A DNA stretch of 64,000 bases from assembly GCA_964464815.1 (NCBI GenBank), contig CAYXHF010000005.1, forward strand, positions 1-64,000. The letters run 5' to 3'. The notes below the pieces were generated by a model. That model had not been told where the DNA came from and made no database searches. It saw only the letters and a program-made list of their open reading frames with translations. Each line of letters opens with the position of its first letter. Position 1 is the stretch's first letter. The position numbers were made by a program, and so were the translations under genes. This DNA comes from UBA11524 sp964464815 (GTDB lineage: Bacteria; Bacillota; Clostridia; Christensenellales; Aristaeellaceae). This document shows, piece after piece, positions 42,669 through 52,232 of the stretch.

Positions 42669-43388
42669 ATGCGCTTGACGATATTAGGAATGAATGGCCC
42701 TTTCCCCGCGGCGCAGGGCGCAACGTCGGGTTATCTGCTCACCGGAAAAAAGACACAGCTTGCCCTCGATTTGGGCAGTGGTACGCTCTCCCGCCTGACC
42801 GCCTTGATTCCTCCGGAAGGGCTGGATGCGCTGCTGCTGTCGCATTGGCACTTTGATCATTGCAGTGACGTGCTGCCGCTGCTGTTCCGCTTGCAGGCAT
42901 GTGCGAATCAGCCGCTGCCTGTTTATGCGCCAGTGGATGAAGCCTCCGCTGTGCGGCAGGTCGTGGCGTCCTCCGCCGCCTTCCAGCTGCATGACATTGC
43001 ACCCGGCGACACCTTCTCCATTAGCGAATTCACCGCGCAGATTTTTGCCGCGCGGCATCCTGTGCCGGGTGTCATGTACCGCATCAGCGACGGCACGCGC
43101 ACCCTGTGCTATACCGGCGATACGAACACGACACCCGACCTGCCAGATTTCGCCGACCATGCGGATTTGCTGCTGGCGGACGGCCTTTTCCCGACGGAAA
43201 GCTGGAACGAAGGCCTTCCGCACCTTGCCGCCGCACAGGCCGCAGCGCTGGCAAAATCCGCATGCGCGCGCCAGCTCGTCATTACGCACCTCAATCCGCG
43301 CATCGACGCCGCCACGCTGCTTTGTCAGGCACGCGCCTTCTATCCCGAGGCACGTCTGGCCGAATGCGGTGCCTCCTATGACATCTGA
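42669..43388 (+). CDS. Metallo-beta-lactamase fold hydrolase
   Basis: The 239-residue protein has the di-zinc motif SHWHFDH (HxHxDH), a later YTGDTNTTPDL Asp, and a C-terminal His in VITHLNPR, as in RNase Z-like and cyclic phosphodiesterase-like MBL proteins. The start LTILGMNGPFPAAQGATSGYLL is typical of that branch. The substrate is unknown. AAGGAGG precedes the ATG at 42669. It overlaps the comEC start by 11 bases. Confidence 0.88.
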   Translation: MRLTILGMNGPFPAAQGATSGYLLTGKKTQLALDLGSGTLSRLTALIPPEGLDALLLSHWHFDHCSDVLPLLFRLQACANQPLPVYAPVDEASAVRQVVASSAAFQLHDIAPGDTFSISEFTAQIFAARHPVPGVMYRISDGTRTLCYTGDTNTTPDLPDFADHADLLLADGLFPTESWNEGLPHLAAAQAAALAKSACARQLVITHLNPRIDAATLLCQARAFYPEARLAECGASYDI

Positions 43389-45657
43389 TTCGCATGCCCG
43401 GCAGTGGCACGGATGGCTGCTGCCAGCAGGAACGTTGCTGCTGGCGCTGGGCATCCTGCTGGGACAGCACGTCCTGTCACCCGTGTATCTGCTGCTGTCC
43501 GGCGCGGTGCTGTGCGTCGCCATGGCGCTGCTGCCAACGGGACGGCGCGTCCTGCCGGGCCTGATGCTGTGCTGCCTGCTTGGGTGCTTGCTGGGCTTTC
43601 GCGCGGCGCACCCGACACTTCCCGATGCCGGACAAGCCCTTGTCACGGGTGTGATTGCCGACGAGGTTTCCCTGCGCGAGGATTATCAGGTGCAAACCAT
43701 CCTGCGCGACGTGACCGTGAACGGCACACCGCTTTCTTCCGGCGCGTACTGGACATATTACCTGTCCGCAAAGGAGGCCGTTCCGGACTTTTTGCAGCCC
43801 GGCACACGTATTTCCTTCACCACACGCGTATATCATCCCAGCGCCCAGCAAAACCCGCACGGCTTTGACTTCCGCATGTATCTGCTGCAACGGAACATTT
43901 CAGTTGGCTTGTATGGCGCATCGGATTTGACCAGCGTCGAAGGGCCGTTTTCCCTGCAAGGCAGTCTTGCCAGGTGGCGTCATGCGCTGTCCGAGCGCCT
44001 GATTCGCGTTTGCGGAAAAGATGCCGGACGATTGTGCAGCACGATGCTGCTTGGCATGCGCAACGCCATGCCCGATGCCCAGACGGATGCCTTCCGCGCC
44101 CTGGGCATTGCGCATATTTTGTCCGTGTCGGGCTATCACGTGGGCGTGCTGGCTGCCCTGCTGGCACTGTTGACGCGCCCCATGGAGCGCTTCCGCAAGT
44201 CGCGCATGCTACTGACCATGGCGCTTCTGCTGTTTTACGGTCTGCTGACCGGCGGAAACGTGCCGGTGCTTCGCGCGGTGCTGGTTTGGGGCTTCCTGCA
44301 ATGGGGACAAATGCGCTACAAGGTCGTTTTGCCACTGCATACGCTGTGCGCCTCCGCGCTGGTGCAGCTGGTGGTGTCGCCCTTGCAGCTGTTCAGTGCC
44401 TCCTTCCAATTGACCTATTGCGTGATGGCGGCATTGCTGGGCATCTGGCCAACCGTTCGGCGCTTCATTGCCCGTTGGCCCTTGCCGGGTCGTGGCGTGC
44501 TGGAGGCACTTGGCTTCGCCGCCACGGCGCAGTTCGGCGTGCTGCTGCCGGAATTATACTGGTTCTCCACCGTGCCGACGTTTGGCGTTTTGGCCAACAC
44601 GGTGCTGATGCTGATGATGAATCTGCTGCTGGCGGTGGACTATGCAACCCTGCTGTTGCTGCCACTACCGGTGCTGTCCGATGTGCTGGGACACATCAGC
44701 CAGCGGATGAGCGAGGCCTTCCTGCAACTGGTGCAGCTGCTGGGACAGCATGCGCCGTCACTCTGGACGCGCCAGCCGGATGCGCTGGTGTGTCTGGGCG
44801 GCGTGTTGGTGTTCGTGGCGATGCTGCCCTTTTGGCGCAAAAAGCGCATTCGTCTGCTGGCGCTTCCAGGACTGCTGCTCATGGCGACGCTGCTGCTGCC
44901 CGTGCCGGTGCAGGGCACGACCTACATCCAGTTTGCCGTCGGCGCAGCCGATGCGGCACTGTTGCGCCAGCAGGATTTCGTAGCCGTTATTGATACGGGC
45001 GATAATGGATACGATCTTACCAGCTATCTGCAAAAGAACCGACTGTCCGTGGATGTGCTGGTGCTGACACATCTGCACACCGACCACGCAGGCGGCCTTG
45101 CCCGGCTGCTGGACAGCGGCATTCCGATTGACCGCTGCATCCTGCCCGAGGGCTGCACGGATTTGCCAACAGAAGCTGGCGTACTGTCGCTGCTGGACAC
45201 CCTGCAAGCACGCGGCACGACCATTTCCTACGTCACACGCGGTGACCAGATTGTCTGGGACACAGGCCGGATGGACGTGCTTTGGCCGCCCGAGAAGCTT
45301 TCTGCCACCGACCCGAACGATGCGTCGCTCGTCCTGCTGACCGAGGTGGACGGCGTGACGCTACTGCTCACGGGCGATCTTTCCTCCGCACACGCACTGG
45401 ACGCCTGCCAACCAGCGCAGCTTCTCAAGGCCGCGCACCACGGATCGAAAAACGGCACGACCGAGCAGGCGCTTTCCGTCTGCGCGCCCGAAGCGGTGCT
45501 TGTCTCCGCCGCCAGCGATACCGGCGCACAGCGTCTGCAAGCGCTGACCACCGCACCCGTCTACCTGACGGAGGAATGCGGCGCCATCACCATCCGGATA
45601 CAGGATGGTCACTATACCATTGCACCCTTTCAGGCCACCCAAAGAAAGGAACCATGA
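43378..45657 (+). CDS. comEC: ComEC/Rec2 DNA internalisation protein
   Basis: The 759-residue protein has an N-terminal hydrophobic and OB-like part, a multi-helix competence domain (HILSVSGYHVGVLAALLALL, then GGNVPVLRAVLVWGF) and a C-terminal MBL domain (IDTGDNGYDLTSYL, LTHLHTDHAGGLARLL, KAAHHGSKNGT). ComEC forms the channel for single-stranded DNA uptake. The start ATG overlaps the end of the MBL hydrolase gene with no ribosome binding site of its own, so it is translationally coupled. comF occurs elsewhere in the window; no comEA or comG genes are seen. Confidence 0.95.
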   Translation: MTSDSHARQWHGWLLPAGTLLLALGILLGQHVLSPVYLLLSGAVLCVAMALLPTGRRVLPGLMLCCLLGCLLGFRAAHPTLPDAGQALVTGVIADEVSLREDYQVQTILRDVTVNGTPLSSGAYWTYYLSAKEAVPDFLQPGTRISFTTRVYHPSAQQNPHGFDFRMYLLQRNISVGLYGASDLTSVEGPFSLQGSLARWRHALSERLIRVCGKDAGRLCSTMLLGMRNAMPDAQTDAFRALGIAHILSVSGYHVGVLAALLALLTRPMERFRKSRMLLTMALLLFYGLLTGGNVPVLRAVLVWGFLQWGQMRYKVVLPLHTLCASALVQLVVSPLQLFSASFQLTYCVMAALLGIWPTVRRFIARWPLPGRGVLEALGFAATAQFGVLLPELYWFSTVPTFGVLANTVLMLMMNLLLAVDYATLLLLPLPVLSDVLGHISQRMSEAFLQLVQLLGQHAPSLWTRQPDALVCLGGVLVFVAMLPFWRKKRIRLLALPGLLLMATLLLPVPVQGTTYIQFAVGAADAALLRQQDFVAVIDTGDNGYDLTSYLQKNRLSVDVLVLTHLHTDHAGGLARLLDSGIPIDRCILPEGCTDLPTEAGVLSLLDTLQARGTTISYVTRGDQIVWDTGRMDVLWPPEKLSATDPNDASLVLLTEVDGVTLLLTGDLSSAHALDACQPAQLLKAAHHGSKNGTTEQALSVCAPEAVLVSAASDTGAQRLQALTTAPVYLTEECGAITIRIQDGHYTIAPFQATQRKEP

Positions 45658-46661
45658 TGGATTACAAAGAATTTACCAACGCCCTGCGTGCGGGACAGCT
45701 GCACGGCGCGTACCTGTTTGAAGGCGTTGAGGAAAACATCAAAACCGCCACACTTTCTACCCTGCGCAAGGGGCTGATTCCCGACGGCCTTGGTGACCTC
45801 AACGAAAGCCTTCTGGACAATCCCTCCACGGGTGAAATCATTGCCGCATGCGAAACGCTCCCCTTTGCCGCCGACCAGCGATTGGTGATTGTGCGGGAAT
45901 TATCCGCGCTTTCCGGGCGTGGCGATGCGGATGAGCGCCTCGTCAGCTATATGGCGAATGTGCCGGATTTCTGCGTGCTGGTGCTTGTCCAGCGTGGCAA
46001 GGCCGATGCGCGCAAAAAGCTTTATAGCGCCATCAAGAAAAAAGGCGGCATTGTCTCTTTCAATCCGCTCAGTGATGCGGAGCTGAACGACTGGATTATC
46101 AAGAGCTTCCGCAAAAACGGCAAGGCATGCTCCCCGCGCATCGCCAGTCTGCTGTCCTTCACCGTTGGCAACGACACGGCTTTGCTGCGCACGGAAATTG
46201 ACAAGCTGGTTTCGATGGTCGGCGACCGAGGTGACATCACCGAAAACGACGTCCACACGATTGCCACGCGCTCGATTGAATGCACCGTCTTTGAGATGGT
46301 CGATGCCGTCGTTGCCGCCCAACGGGCCAAGGCGCTGCTGCTGCTGCGCGACATGCTGACCGCCGGGCAGGAGCGTCTTGGCATTCTGGCAATGCTGCTG
46401 CGCCAATACCGCCTGATGCAGCATGTGAAAATCATGCAGTACGAAAAGCTCTCGCGCCCGGAAATCACCAAATCGCTGGGCGTTGCGCCCTTTGCCGCTG
46501 AGCGCACCATCCGTCAGGCCGAAGGCTACACAAACGGTCAGGTTCGTCGTGGCGTTGAAATCTGCCTCGACACGGAATTCAAGGTCAAAAGCGGCGTTTA
46601 CAACGATGATGGCGCACTGGAAAGCGCTGTGATTGCGCTGCTCGGCCTTCGGGAAGGCTGA
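45657..46661 (+). CDS. holA: DNA polymerase III delta subunit
   Basis: The 334-residue protein is the clamp-loader delta subunit, which opens the beta clamp. It starts MDYKEFTNALRAGQLHGAYLFEGVEENI and continues with CETLPFAADQRLVIVRELSAL, typical of HolA/YqeN in Firmicutes. The C-terminal part is helical (MLTAGQERLGILAMLLRQYRLMQHVK). comEC-holA is a common gene order in Firmicutes. Two ATGs at 45654 and 45657 are possible; the second has the better spacing from AAAGGA, and both overlap the comEC stop. Confidence 0.93.
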   Translation: MDYKEFTNALRAGQLHGAYLFEGVEENIKTATLSTLRKGLIPDGLGDLNESLLDNPSTGEIIAACETLPFAADQRLVIVRELSALSGRGDADERLVSYMANVPDFCVLVLVQRGKADARKKLYSAIKKKGGIVSFNPLSDAELNDWIIKSFRKNGKACSPRIASLLSFTVGNDTALLRTEIDKLVSMVGDRGDITENDVHTIATRSIECTVFEMVDAVVAAQRAKALLLLRDMLTAGQERLGILAMLLRQYRLMQHVKIMQYEKLSRPEITKSLGVAPFAAERTIRQAEGYTNGQVRRGVEICLDTEFKVKSGVYNDDGALESAVIALLGLREG

Positions 46662-46686
46662 TTGCGCCAACACAAAAAAATTATCC

Positions 46687-46735
46687 ACAGCTCGTCCACA
46701 TCATGCACATGATGCTGGGACGAGCTGTTTTTTTG
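46687..46735 (+). terminator. Terminator after holA
   Basis: ACAGCTCGTCC (46687-46697) pairs with GGACGAGCTGT (46718-46728). An inner CATCATG/CATGATG pair extends the stem, and seven Ts follow. Confidence 0.92.
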
Positions 46736-46858
46736 TGAAAAAACTTCGCAAATCCATCACTTTTCTTTCACGAAAACACCACTTTTATTCCACATAGCCT
46801 TGCTACACTATTGATGTGCCTGTTTTCACAGGCATTTGACAAGAAAGGAGCCTACAGG

Positions 46859-47902
46859 ATGAGTGAACAGACCTCCTCTATGACAAATGAAACCGTCCGC
46901 ACACGTCAAAAAAAAGGCAAGTGGAAGCGCCGATTGCTTCGCGCCGTGCTGATTCTTTTGTTGCTTGCCCTGCTCTGCTTTGGTGGCTTGATTCTCTATC
47001 AGCAGCTGAACCAAGGCAACCACATCACCTATCGGGCGTATACCGCCACGGAAGGAACAATTTCCAACGCCCTGTCCTTTAGCGGCAGCTTGCAGCTCAT
47101 CAACAACGACACCTACACAGCCGCGGGTGCCGGAGATGTCCGTGCGGTGTACGTACAGGCCGGAGACAACGTGACAAGCGGTCAGAAGCTGCTTCGTCTG
47201 TCCAACGGCCAGACCGTGACCGCGGCCTTTGATGGCCGGGTGAATCAATTGCTGGTCGCGCAGGGCGATACCGTGTCGCAGGGCGATTCGCTGATACAGA
47301 TTGCGGACTTTGACCACATGAAGGTCTCCATCCGCGTGGATGAATACGACATCAGCGATGTTCACGTGGGCCAAACCTGCCGCGTGACCATGACCGCCAC
47401 GGAGCAGACCGTGGAAACCACCATTAGTACCATCAACTACATCTCCGTTTCCTCTGGCAATGTGGCCTACTACACCGCCACGGCGTATGTGGATGTACCC
47501 GAGGGCGTCTATCCCGGTATGCAGACCACCATCAGTATCCCGCAGGAGGAGGCACAGGACGTAGTGATTCTTCGCCTGGACGCCATTTCCTTTGATGAAA
47601 CGAATCAGGCATATGTCCTGCGCCAGCTTACCGATGGCACGATGGAAAAGGTCGCCGTCACCACAGGCGTGAGCAACGGCAATTATGTGGAAATCAAAAG
47701 TGGCTTGCGTGCAGGCGACGTCGTCTACGTCCAGAGCGAGGAAAAGAGCAAAGGCACCAGTCTGCTGGATGGCCTGTTCAATTTCAGCACACCCCAGCCG
47801 CAGACGCAGACAAACCGCCAGAATAGCCCAAATCGTAATTTCCCCAGTGGTGGATGGACGCAGCGCAACGGTGGTGGCAGTCAGGGAGGAGGCGGCCGAT
47901 AA
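46859..47902 (+). CDS. MacA-like membrane fusion (HlyD family) adaptor
   Basis: The 347-residue protein has a basic cytoplasmic start, one membrane helix (near 29-48, LLRAVLILLLLALLCFGG), a biotinyl-lipoyl-like segment (VRAVYVQAGDNVTSGQKLLRL, then GRVNQLLVAQGDTVSQGDSL) and beta-barrel parts. The C-terminus is low-complexity, rich in Gln, Asn and Gly. With the next two genes it forms a MacAB-type exporter; in Gram-positives such adaptors support efflux or peptide export. AAAGGAG precedes the ATG at 46859. It overlaps the ATPase start in TAATG. Confidence 0.88.
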   Translation: MSEQTSSMTNETVRTRQKKGKWKRRLLRAVLILLLLALLCFGGLILYQQLNQGNHITYRAYTATEGTISNALSFSGSLQLINNDTYTAAGAGDVRAVYVQAGDNVTSGQKLLRLSNGQTVTAAFDGRVNQLLVAQGDTVSQGDSLIQIADFDHMKVSIRVDEYDISDVHVGQTCRVTMTATEQTVETTISTINYISVSSGNVAYYTATAYVDVPEGVYPGMQTTISIPQEEAQDVVILRLDAISFDETNQAYVLRQLTDGTMEKVAVTTGVSNGNYVEIKSGLRAGDVVYVQSEEKSKGTSLLDGLFNFSTPQPQTQTNRQNSPNRNFPSGGWTQRNGGGSQGGGGR

Positions 47903-48600
47903 TGGCAGATGACGATTTCTTCCGCATGACAGGCATTCATAAGTACTACACCTTGGGTGATGAGCAGCTGCACGTGCTCAATAACATTCATCTGTCCATC
48001 ACACCCGGCGAATACCTGTCTATCCTCGGACCGTCTGGCAGTGGCAAGTCCACCCTGATGAACATCATCGGCTGTCTGGACACCCCCAGCAGTGGCACCT
48101 ATGTGCTGCATGGCCGCCGCGTGGATGAAATGAACGAAAAGGAGCTGGCACAGCTGCGCAGTCGCGAAATCGGCTTCGTATTCCAGAATTCGCAGCTGCT
48201 GCCACGCCTGACTGCCCTGCAAAACGTGGAGCTTCCGCTAATTTATGCTGATGTACCAATCCGGGAGCGCCGCCGCCGCGCCGAGGAAATGCTATTCCGC
48301 GTCGGGCTGCACGAGCGTCAAGGGCATTATCCATCCCAGCTTTCCGGCGGCCAGCAGCAGCGTGTGGCCATCGCCCGTGCTTTGGTAGGGAATCCGTCCA
48401 TTCTGCTGGCTGATGAACCGACCGGCGCACTTGATCAGAAAACCGGCAAGCAGGTCATGCAGCTGTTTTCCTCCCTGAATGACGAAGGGCGCACGGTTAT
48501 CATGATTACCCACGATATGCACATCGCCGCACACGCCCGGCGCACCGTACACATCATTGACGGAGAAATGCTGGAAGGCGGTGACGCGGCGGATGCTTAA
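47902..48600 (+). CDS. MacB-type ABC transporter ATP-binding protein
   Basis: The 232-residue ATPase has the Walker A GPSGSGKSTLMNIIG, signature LSGGQQQRVAIARAL, Walker B ILLADEPTGALD and switch His in MITHDMH. This is the LolD/MacB subfamily that powers mechanotransmission exporters. GGAGG lies before the ATG, which overlaps the adaptor stop by one base. Its own end overlaps the permease start by eight bases. Confidence 0.96.
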   Translation: MADDDFFRMTGIHKYYTLGDEQLHVLNNIHLSITPGEYLSILGPSGSGKSTLMNIIGCLDTPSSGTYVLHGRRVDEMNEKELAQLRSREIGFVFQNSQLLPRLTALQNVELPLIYADVPIRERRRRAEEMLFRVGLHERQGHYPSQLSGGQQQRVAIARALVGNPSILLADEPTGALDQKTGKQVMQLFSSLNDEGRTVIMITHDMHIAAHARRTVHIIDGEMLEGGDAADA

Positions 48601-49816
48601 GAAAATCATGCGCTTCCTGCGCACCCTGCGGGAATGCTTCCGCATGTCGTTGAGCAACATTCTGGGCAGCCGCATGCGCTCCTTCCTGACGATTCTGGGC
48701 ATTTTGATTGGCGTGGCGGCGGTTATTGCACTGATTACCACGGTTTCCGGCTTTTCGGGATCGCTGTCCAGCTCGTTTGCCTCCATGGGTGCGGGAACGC
48801 TGACGGTTTCCGTGTCGGGAAGTGAATTGAAGGACGGCCTGAACACAGAGGACTTAACCACCCTGACGGCGCTTGACTGCGTGCGCGGCGTAACGCCTAC
48901 GGTGTCGCTTTCGGCACGCGTTTCCCGAGGGGACGCCTATAAAAGCAATGTCTCCATTTCCGGACGCAACTACTTCCAGTTTCTCGAAAGCAAAGCCCTT
49001 TCCAGCAATCTGGTCAGCCGTGGTCGCGGCATCACACCGGTGGACGAAAGCAACATGTCCTACGTCTGCCTGATTAGCAGCGACATGATGCAGACCTTCT
49101 TCTTCGGCATTGACCCGCTGGACAAAACGCTCTACATCAGCGGCATTCCCTTTCAGGTCATCGGCATTTTGTCCGATGATACGCCCCAAAGCCTGACATC
49201 CCTGATGAGCGGCACGGCCGATATTGTCGTCCCCTACACCACGGCCATGCGGCTGAACAACGTCAATGTCGTTACGTCCTTCACCGTCTATCTGGCCGAT
49301 GGCTATGACTCCGATCGCGCCACGACTCTCCTGGAGGAAGCGCTTGACCGCATGTTCAGCTTTGAGGAGGATTGCTACACCATCACCAGCATGAGCGGCA
49401 TCGAGGATACCATGGAGTCCATGCTGTCCATGGTCAGCGCCCTGCTGGCCGGTATTGCCTCCATTGCGCTGGTAGTTGGCGGCATCGGCATCATGAACAT
49501 GATGCTCACCACGGTCACCGAGCGCACGGCGGAAATCGGCCTGAAGAAGGCACTCGGCGCGCTGCCGTGGCAGATTCAGGTGCAATTCCTGATGGAATCC
49601 TTCATGCTGTCCATGATTGGCGGCCTGTTCGGCATTTTGCTGGGACTAATCCTGTCCTATACACTGTGTAGCATAATGGACATGACGTTTGTGCTGTCCG
49701 TTGGCGCGATTGTGCTGGGCGCAGGCTTCTCGGCAGCGGTGGGCATCCTGTTTGGCTGGGCGCCCGCACGAAAGGCCAGCCGCCTCAACCCCATTGACGC
49801 TTTGCGCTCTATGTAA
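48593..49816 (+). CDS. MacB-like ABC transporter permease (FtsX domain)
   Basis: The 407-residue protein has an N-terminal membrane helix (MRSFLTILGILIGVAAVIAL), a large extracytoplasmic MacB_PCD-like domain, and three C-terminal helices of the FtsX domain (ALLAGIASIALVVGGIGIMNMMLTTVTERTAEIGLKKALGA). The motif ERTAEIGLKKALGA is typical. MacB permeases move substrates from the outer membrane face and are often linked to peptides, antibiotics or lipids; the substrate here is unknown. Confidence 0.95.
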   Translation: MLKKIMRFLRTLRECFRMSLSNILGSRMRSFLTILGILIGVAAVIALITTVSGFSGSLSSSFASMGAGTLTVSVSGSELKDGLNTEDLTTLTALDCVRGVTPTVSLSARVSRGDAYKSNVSISGRNYFQFLESKALSSNLVSRGRGITPVDESNMSYVCLISSDMMQTFFFGIDPLDKTLYISGIPFQVIGILSDDTPQSLTSLMSGTADIVVPYTTAMRLNNVNVVTSFTVYLADGYDSDRATTLLEEALDRMFSFEEDCYTITSMSGIEDTMESMLSMVSALLAGIASIALVVGGIGIMNMMLTTVTERTAEIGLKKALGALPWQIQVQFLMESFMLSMIGGLFGILLGLILSYTLCSIMDMTFVLSVGAIVLGAGFSAAVGILFGWAPARKASRLNPIDALRSM

Positions 49817-49833
49817 AGGAGGTCTCTCTTTTG

Positions 49834-50883
49834 ATGAAAAAAATCATTGCTCTGCTGCTCATGCTGATGCTGCTCACCCTTCCGGCGCTGGCCGACACCA
49901 TCGAGGCAACGGGCACTGTCACCGCCACCATGATGCAGACGCTGCTTTCTCCGGCATCCGCACCCATTGACACCCTGTTTGTCCAGCAGGGCGACCATGT
50001 GGACGGCGGCGCAGGGCTCCTACGCCTGAAAACGACCGCCGTTTACGCCACGCAGGACGGCACCGTGCGCGTCTTTGGTCAGGTCGGCAACGCTACCGAT
50101 GCCATCACCAGCCGCTACGGCGCGGTTGTGTATCTTGAGCCGGCCCAGCGCTATACCATTTCCGCCTCCACCAGGTCTGCCTACAACAGCGATGACACGA
50201 AGCTGATTCATGCGGGCGAAACGGTCTATCTGCGCGCCACCAATAACACCAAGCTGACCGGCACAGGAACTGTCACCAGCGTTTCCGACACGAGCTACAC
50301 CGTGGAAGTGGACGGCACGCCCTTCACCAGTGGCCTTTCCATCAACATCTACCGTGACAGCGCCTTCGCCGCCACTACCATGATTGGCAACGGCAAGACC
50401 GCACAGACCGGCGCCGTTCTCTACACCGGCAGTGGTTATCTGACCGCCCTGCACGTCACCAACGGTCAAAGCGTCCAGGCCGGTGATTGCCTGTTTGAAA
50501 CGCTGGAAGGTGATTTCACGCCCGGTGATCCGGACATGGCACTCCTGAGCGCACCTGCCTCGGGCGTGATTGCCGCCATCTACACAAACAGCGGCAGCAT
50601 GGCCACGGCACAGACCGCGCTCATTGACTTCTATCCAGATGACGGCCTGCGCATCTTCTGCTCCATCCCGGAGGAAGACACGCTCCGCATCCATGCGGGC
50701 GACAGCGTTTCGCTGCTCCTCCCGGGCGAAGAAGTCGCCTCCCTTTTCGGTCATGTCGAGAAGATTTCTCTCCTTCCCGATAACACTGCCGCCTACGGTA
50801 CGACCTACACCGTGTCCATCATTCCCGATACGATGGCGAATTTGCGCTACGGCATGCAGGTGACCGTTCAATTTGCCGAATAA
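49834..50883 (+). CDS. Secreted second HlyD-like adaptor protein
   Basis: The 349-residue protein has a cleavable-looking signal peptide (MKKIIALLLMLMLLTLPALAD) instead of an anchor. It carries two half-lipoyl segments (IDTLFVQQGDHVDGGAGLLRL, and LTALHVTNGQSVQAGDCLFET) and a C-terminal barrel-like region. It is the fourth gene of the MacAB-like operon, 17 bases after the permease with AAAGGAGG in between. A second adaptor is unusual; it might form a mixed adaptor ring or extend the conduit. A TTG one codon upstream of the ATG is a less likely start. Confidence 0.75.
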   Translation: MKKIIALLLMLMLLTLPALADTIEATGTVTATMMQTLLSPASAPIDTLFVQQGDHVDGGAGLLRLKTTAVYATQDGTVRVFGQVGNATDAITSRYGAVVYLEPAQRYTISASTRSAYNSDDTKLIHAGETVYLRATNNTKLTGTGTVTSVSDTSYTVEVDGTPFTSGLSINIYRDSAFAATTMIGNGKTAQTGAVLYTGSGYLTALHVTNGQSVQAGDCLFETLEGDFTPGDPDMALLSAPASGVIAAIYTNSGSMATAQTALIDFYPDDGLRIFCSIPEEDTLRIHAGDSVSLLLPGEEVASLFGHVEKISLLPDNTAAYGTTYTVSIIPDTMANLRYGMQVTVQFAE

Positions 50884-50902
50884 AGAAACCGTATCCCTTC
50901 CG

Positions 50903-50946
50903 CAGGGTGATGCAAAGCCTGTTCTTTGCCGTCACCCTGTTTTTTT
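50903..50946 (+). terminator. Terminator of the MacAB-like operon
   Basis: CAGGGTGA (50903-50910) pairs with TCACCCTG (50932-50939). GCAAAG/CTTTGC pair inside, and seven Ts follow. Confidence 0.92.
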
Positions 50947-51036
50947 CTGCCGATACTGCAACATAGGCAAGCTTTCCTTTGCGAAAAACGACCCTTTCCC
51001 GCGAATGTTTTTTTCCTGTTTTTTGCGTCCAGACTA

Positions 51037-51104
51037 TTGCAATTTAGCGTGGAAAAGCGTATGATATGCACATAAAGCAAATTTCGCCCGGTGGACGAAA
51101 TTTG
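51037..51104 (+). promoter_or_regulatory. Promoter and leader inverted repeat of serC-serA
   Basis: TTGCAA (51037-51042) and TATGAT (51060-51065) are 17 bases apart. Just downstream, CAAATTTCG (51078-51086) and CGAAATTTG (51096-51104) form a perfect 9-bp inverted repeat at and after the likely start site. It could be a repressor operator or an mRNA hairpin; no T-tract follows. Confidence 0.68.
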
Positions 51105-51140
51105 TCCCACTAAAATGATTTTTTCAGGAGGCGCATTGCG

Positions 51141-52217
51141 ATGGATCGTGTATATAACTTCTCCCCTGGCCCCTCGATGCTGGCCCAGCCCGTGCTGGAA
51201 AAGGCACAGCAGCAGCTCATGATGTACGGCAACACCGGCATGTCCGTGATGGAAATGTCGCATCGCAGTAAGATGTATACCGACATCTTCGACAAGACCG
51301 TGGCTGACCTGCGCGACCTGATGCATATCGGCGAGGACTACGAGGTACTCCTCCTGCAAGGCGGCGCAACACTTCAGTTCTCCGCCATTCCCCTGAACCT
51401 GATGGTGAAGGGCAAGGCCGACTATGTGGATTCCGGCAACTTCGCGCATCTGGCCGCCGAGGAGGCCAAGCGCTATGGCACGGTCAACATCGCCGCGACA
51501 AGCCGCGCGGATAACTACACCTACGTTCCGGATATGAAGACGGCCAATTTCGATCCCGATGCCGATTATGTCCACATCACCCAGAACAACACCATCTACG
51601 GCACGCGCTTTACCGAATTGCCCGATACGCCCGCGCCGCTGGTGGCTGACGCAAGCTCCATGATTCTCTCCGAGCCGATGGATGTGAACCGCTATGGCGT
51701 CATCTACGCCGGTGCGCAGAAGAACATCGGTCCGTCCGGCCTGTGCGTGGTGATTGTGCGCAAGGATTTGCTGGGCCACGCCAACCCGCTTTGCCCCAAG
51801 CTGATGGACTGGAAGGTCGAGGCCGACAAGGGCAGCATGTATAACACGCCCAACACCTGGGGCATCTACCTGGCCGGACTGACGTTTGACTGGCTCAAGA
51901 GTGTCGGCGGTGTCGAGGCCATCTATCAGGTCAATCAGGAAAAGGCCGCGCTGCTCTACGACTTCCTGGACAACAGCCGCCTGTTCAAGGCCACGGCACA
52001 GAAGGAATACCGCAGCCTGATGAACGTCACCTTCGTCACCGGCGATGCGGATATGGATGCCGCATTCGTCAAGGCCGCCGCCGCACAGGGCCTTGTCAAT
52101 TTGAAGGGCCACCGCACCGTTGGCGGCATGCGCGCCTCCATCTACAACGCCATGCCCGTGGACGGCGTGAAGAAGCTGGTCGCCTTCATGAAGCAATTTG
52201 AACAAGAAAACGCATAA
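51141..52217 (+). CDS. serC: Phosphoserine aminotransferase
   Basis: The 358-residue PLP enzyme makes 3-phosphoserine from 3-phosphohydroxypyruvate and glutamate. It starts VYNFSPGPSMLAQPVL and contains LLLQGGATLQFSAIPLNL, DASSMILSEPMDVNRYGVIYAGAQKNIGPSG (PLP Lys) and HRTVGGMRASIYNAM, all diagnostic of SerC. AGGAGG precedes the ATG. serA follows after 15 bases. Confidence 0.97.
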   Translation: MDRVYNFSPGPSMLAQPVLEKAQQQLMMYGNTGMSVMEMSHRSKMYTDIFDKTVADLRDLMHIGEDYEVLLLQGGATLQFSAIPLNLMVKGKADYVDSGNFAHLAAEEAKRYGTVNIAATSRADNYTYVPDMKTANFDPDADYVHITQNNTIYGTRFTELPDTPAPLVADASSMILSEPMDVNRYGVIYAGAQKNIGPSGLCVVIVRKDLLGHANPLCPKLMDWKVEADKGSMYNTPNTWGIYLAGLTFDWLKSVGGVEAIYQVNQEKAALLYDFLDNSRLFKATAQKEYRSLMNVTFVTGDADMDAAFVKAAAAQGLVNLKGHRTVGGMRASIYNAMPVDGVKKLVAFMKQFEQENA

Positions 52218-52232
52218 GGAGGTCAACGCGCC

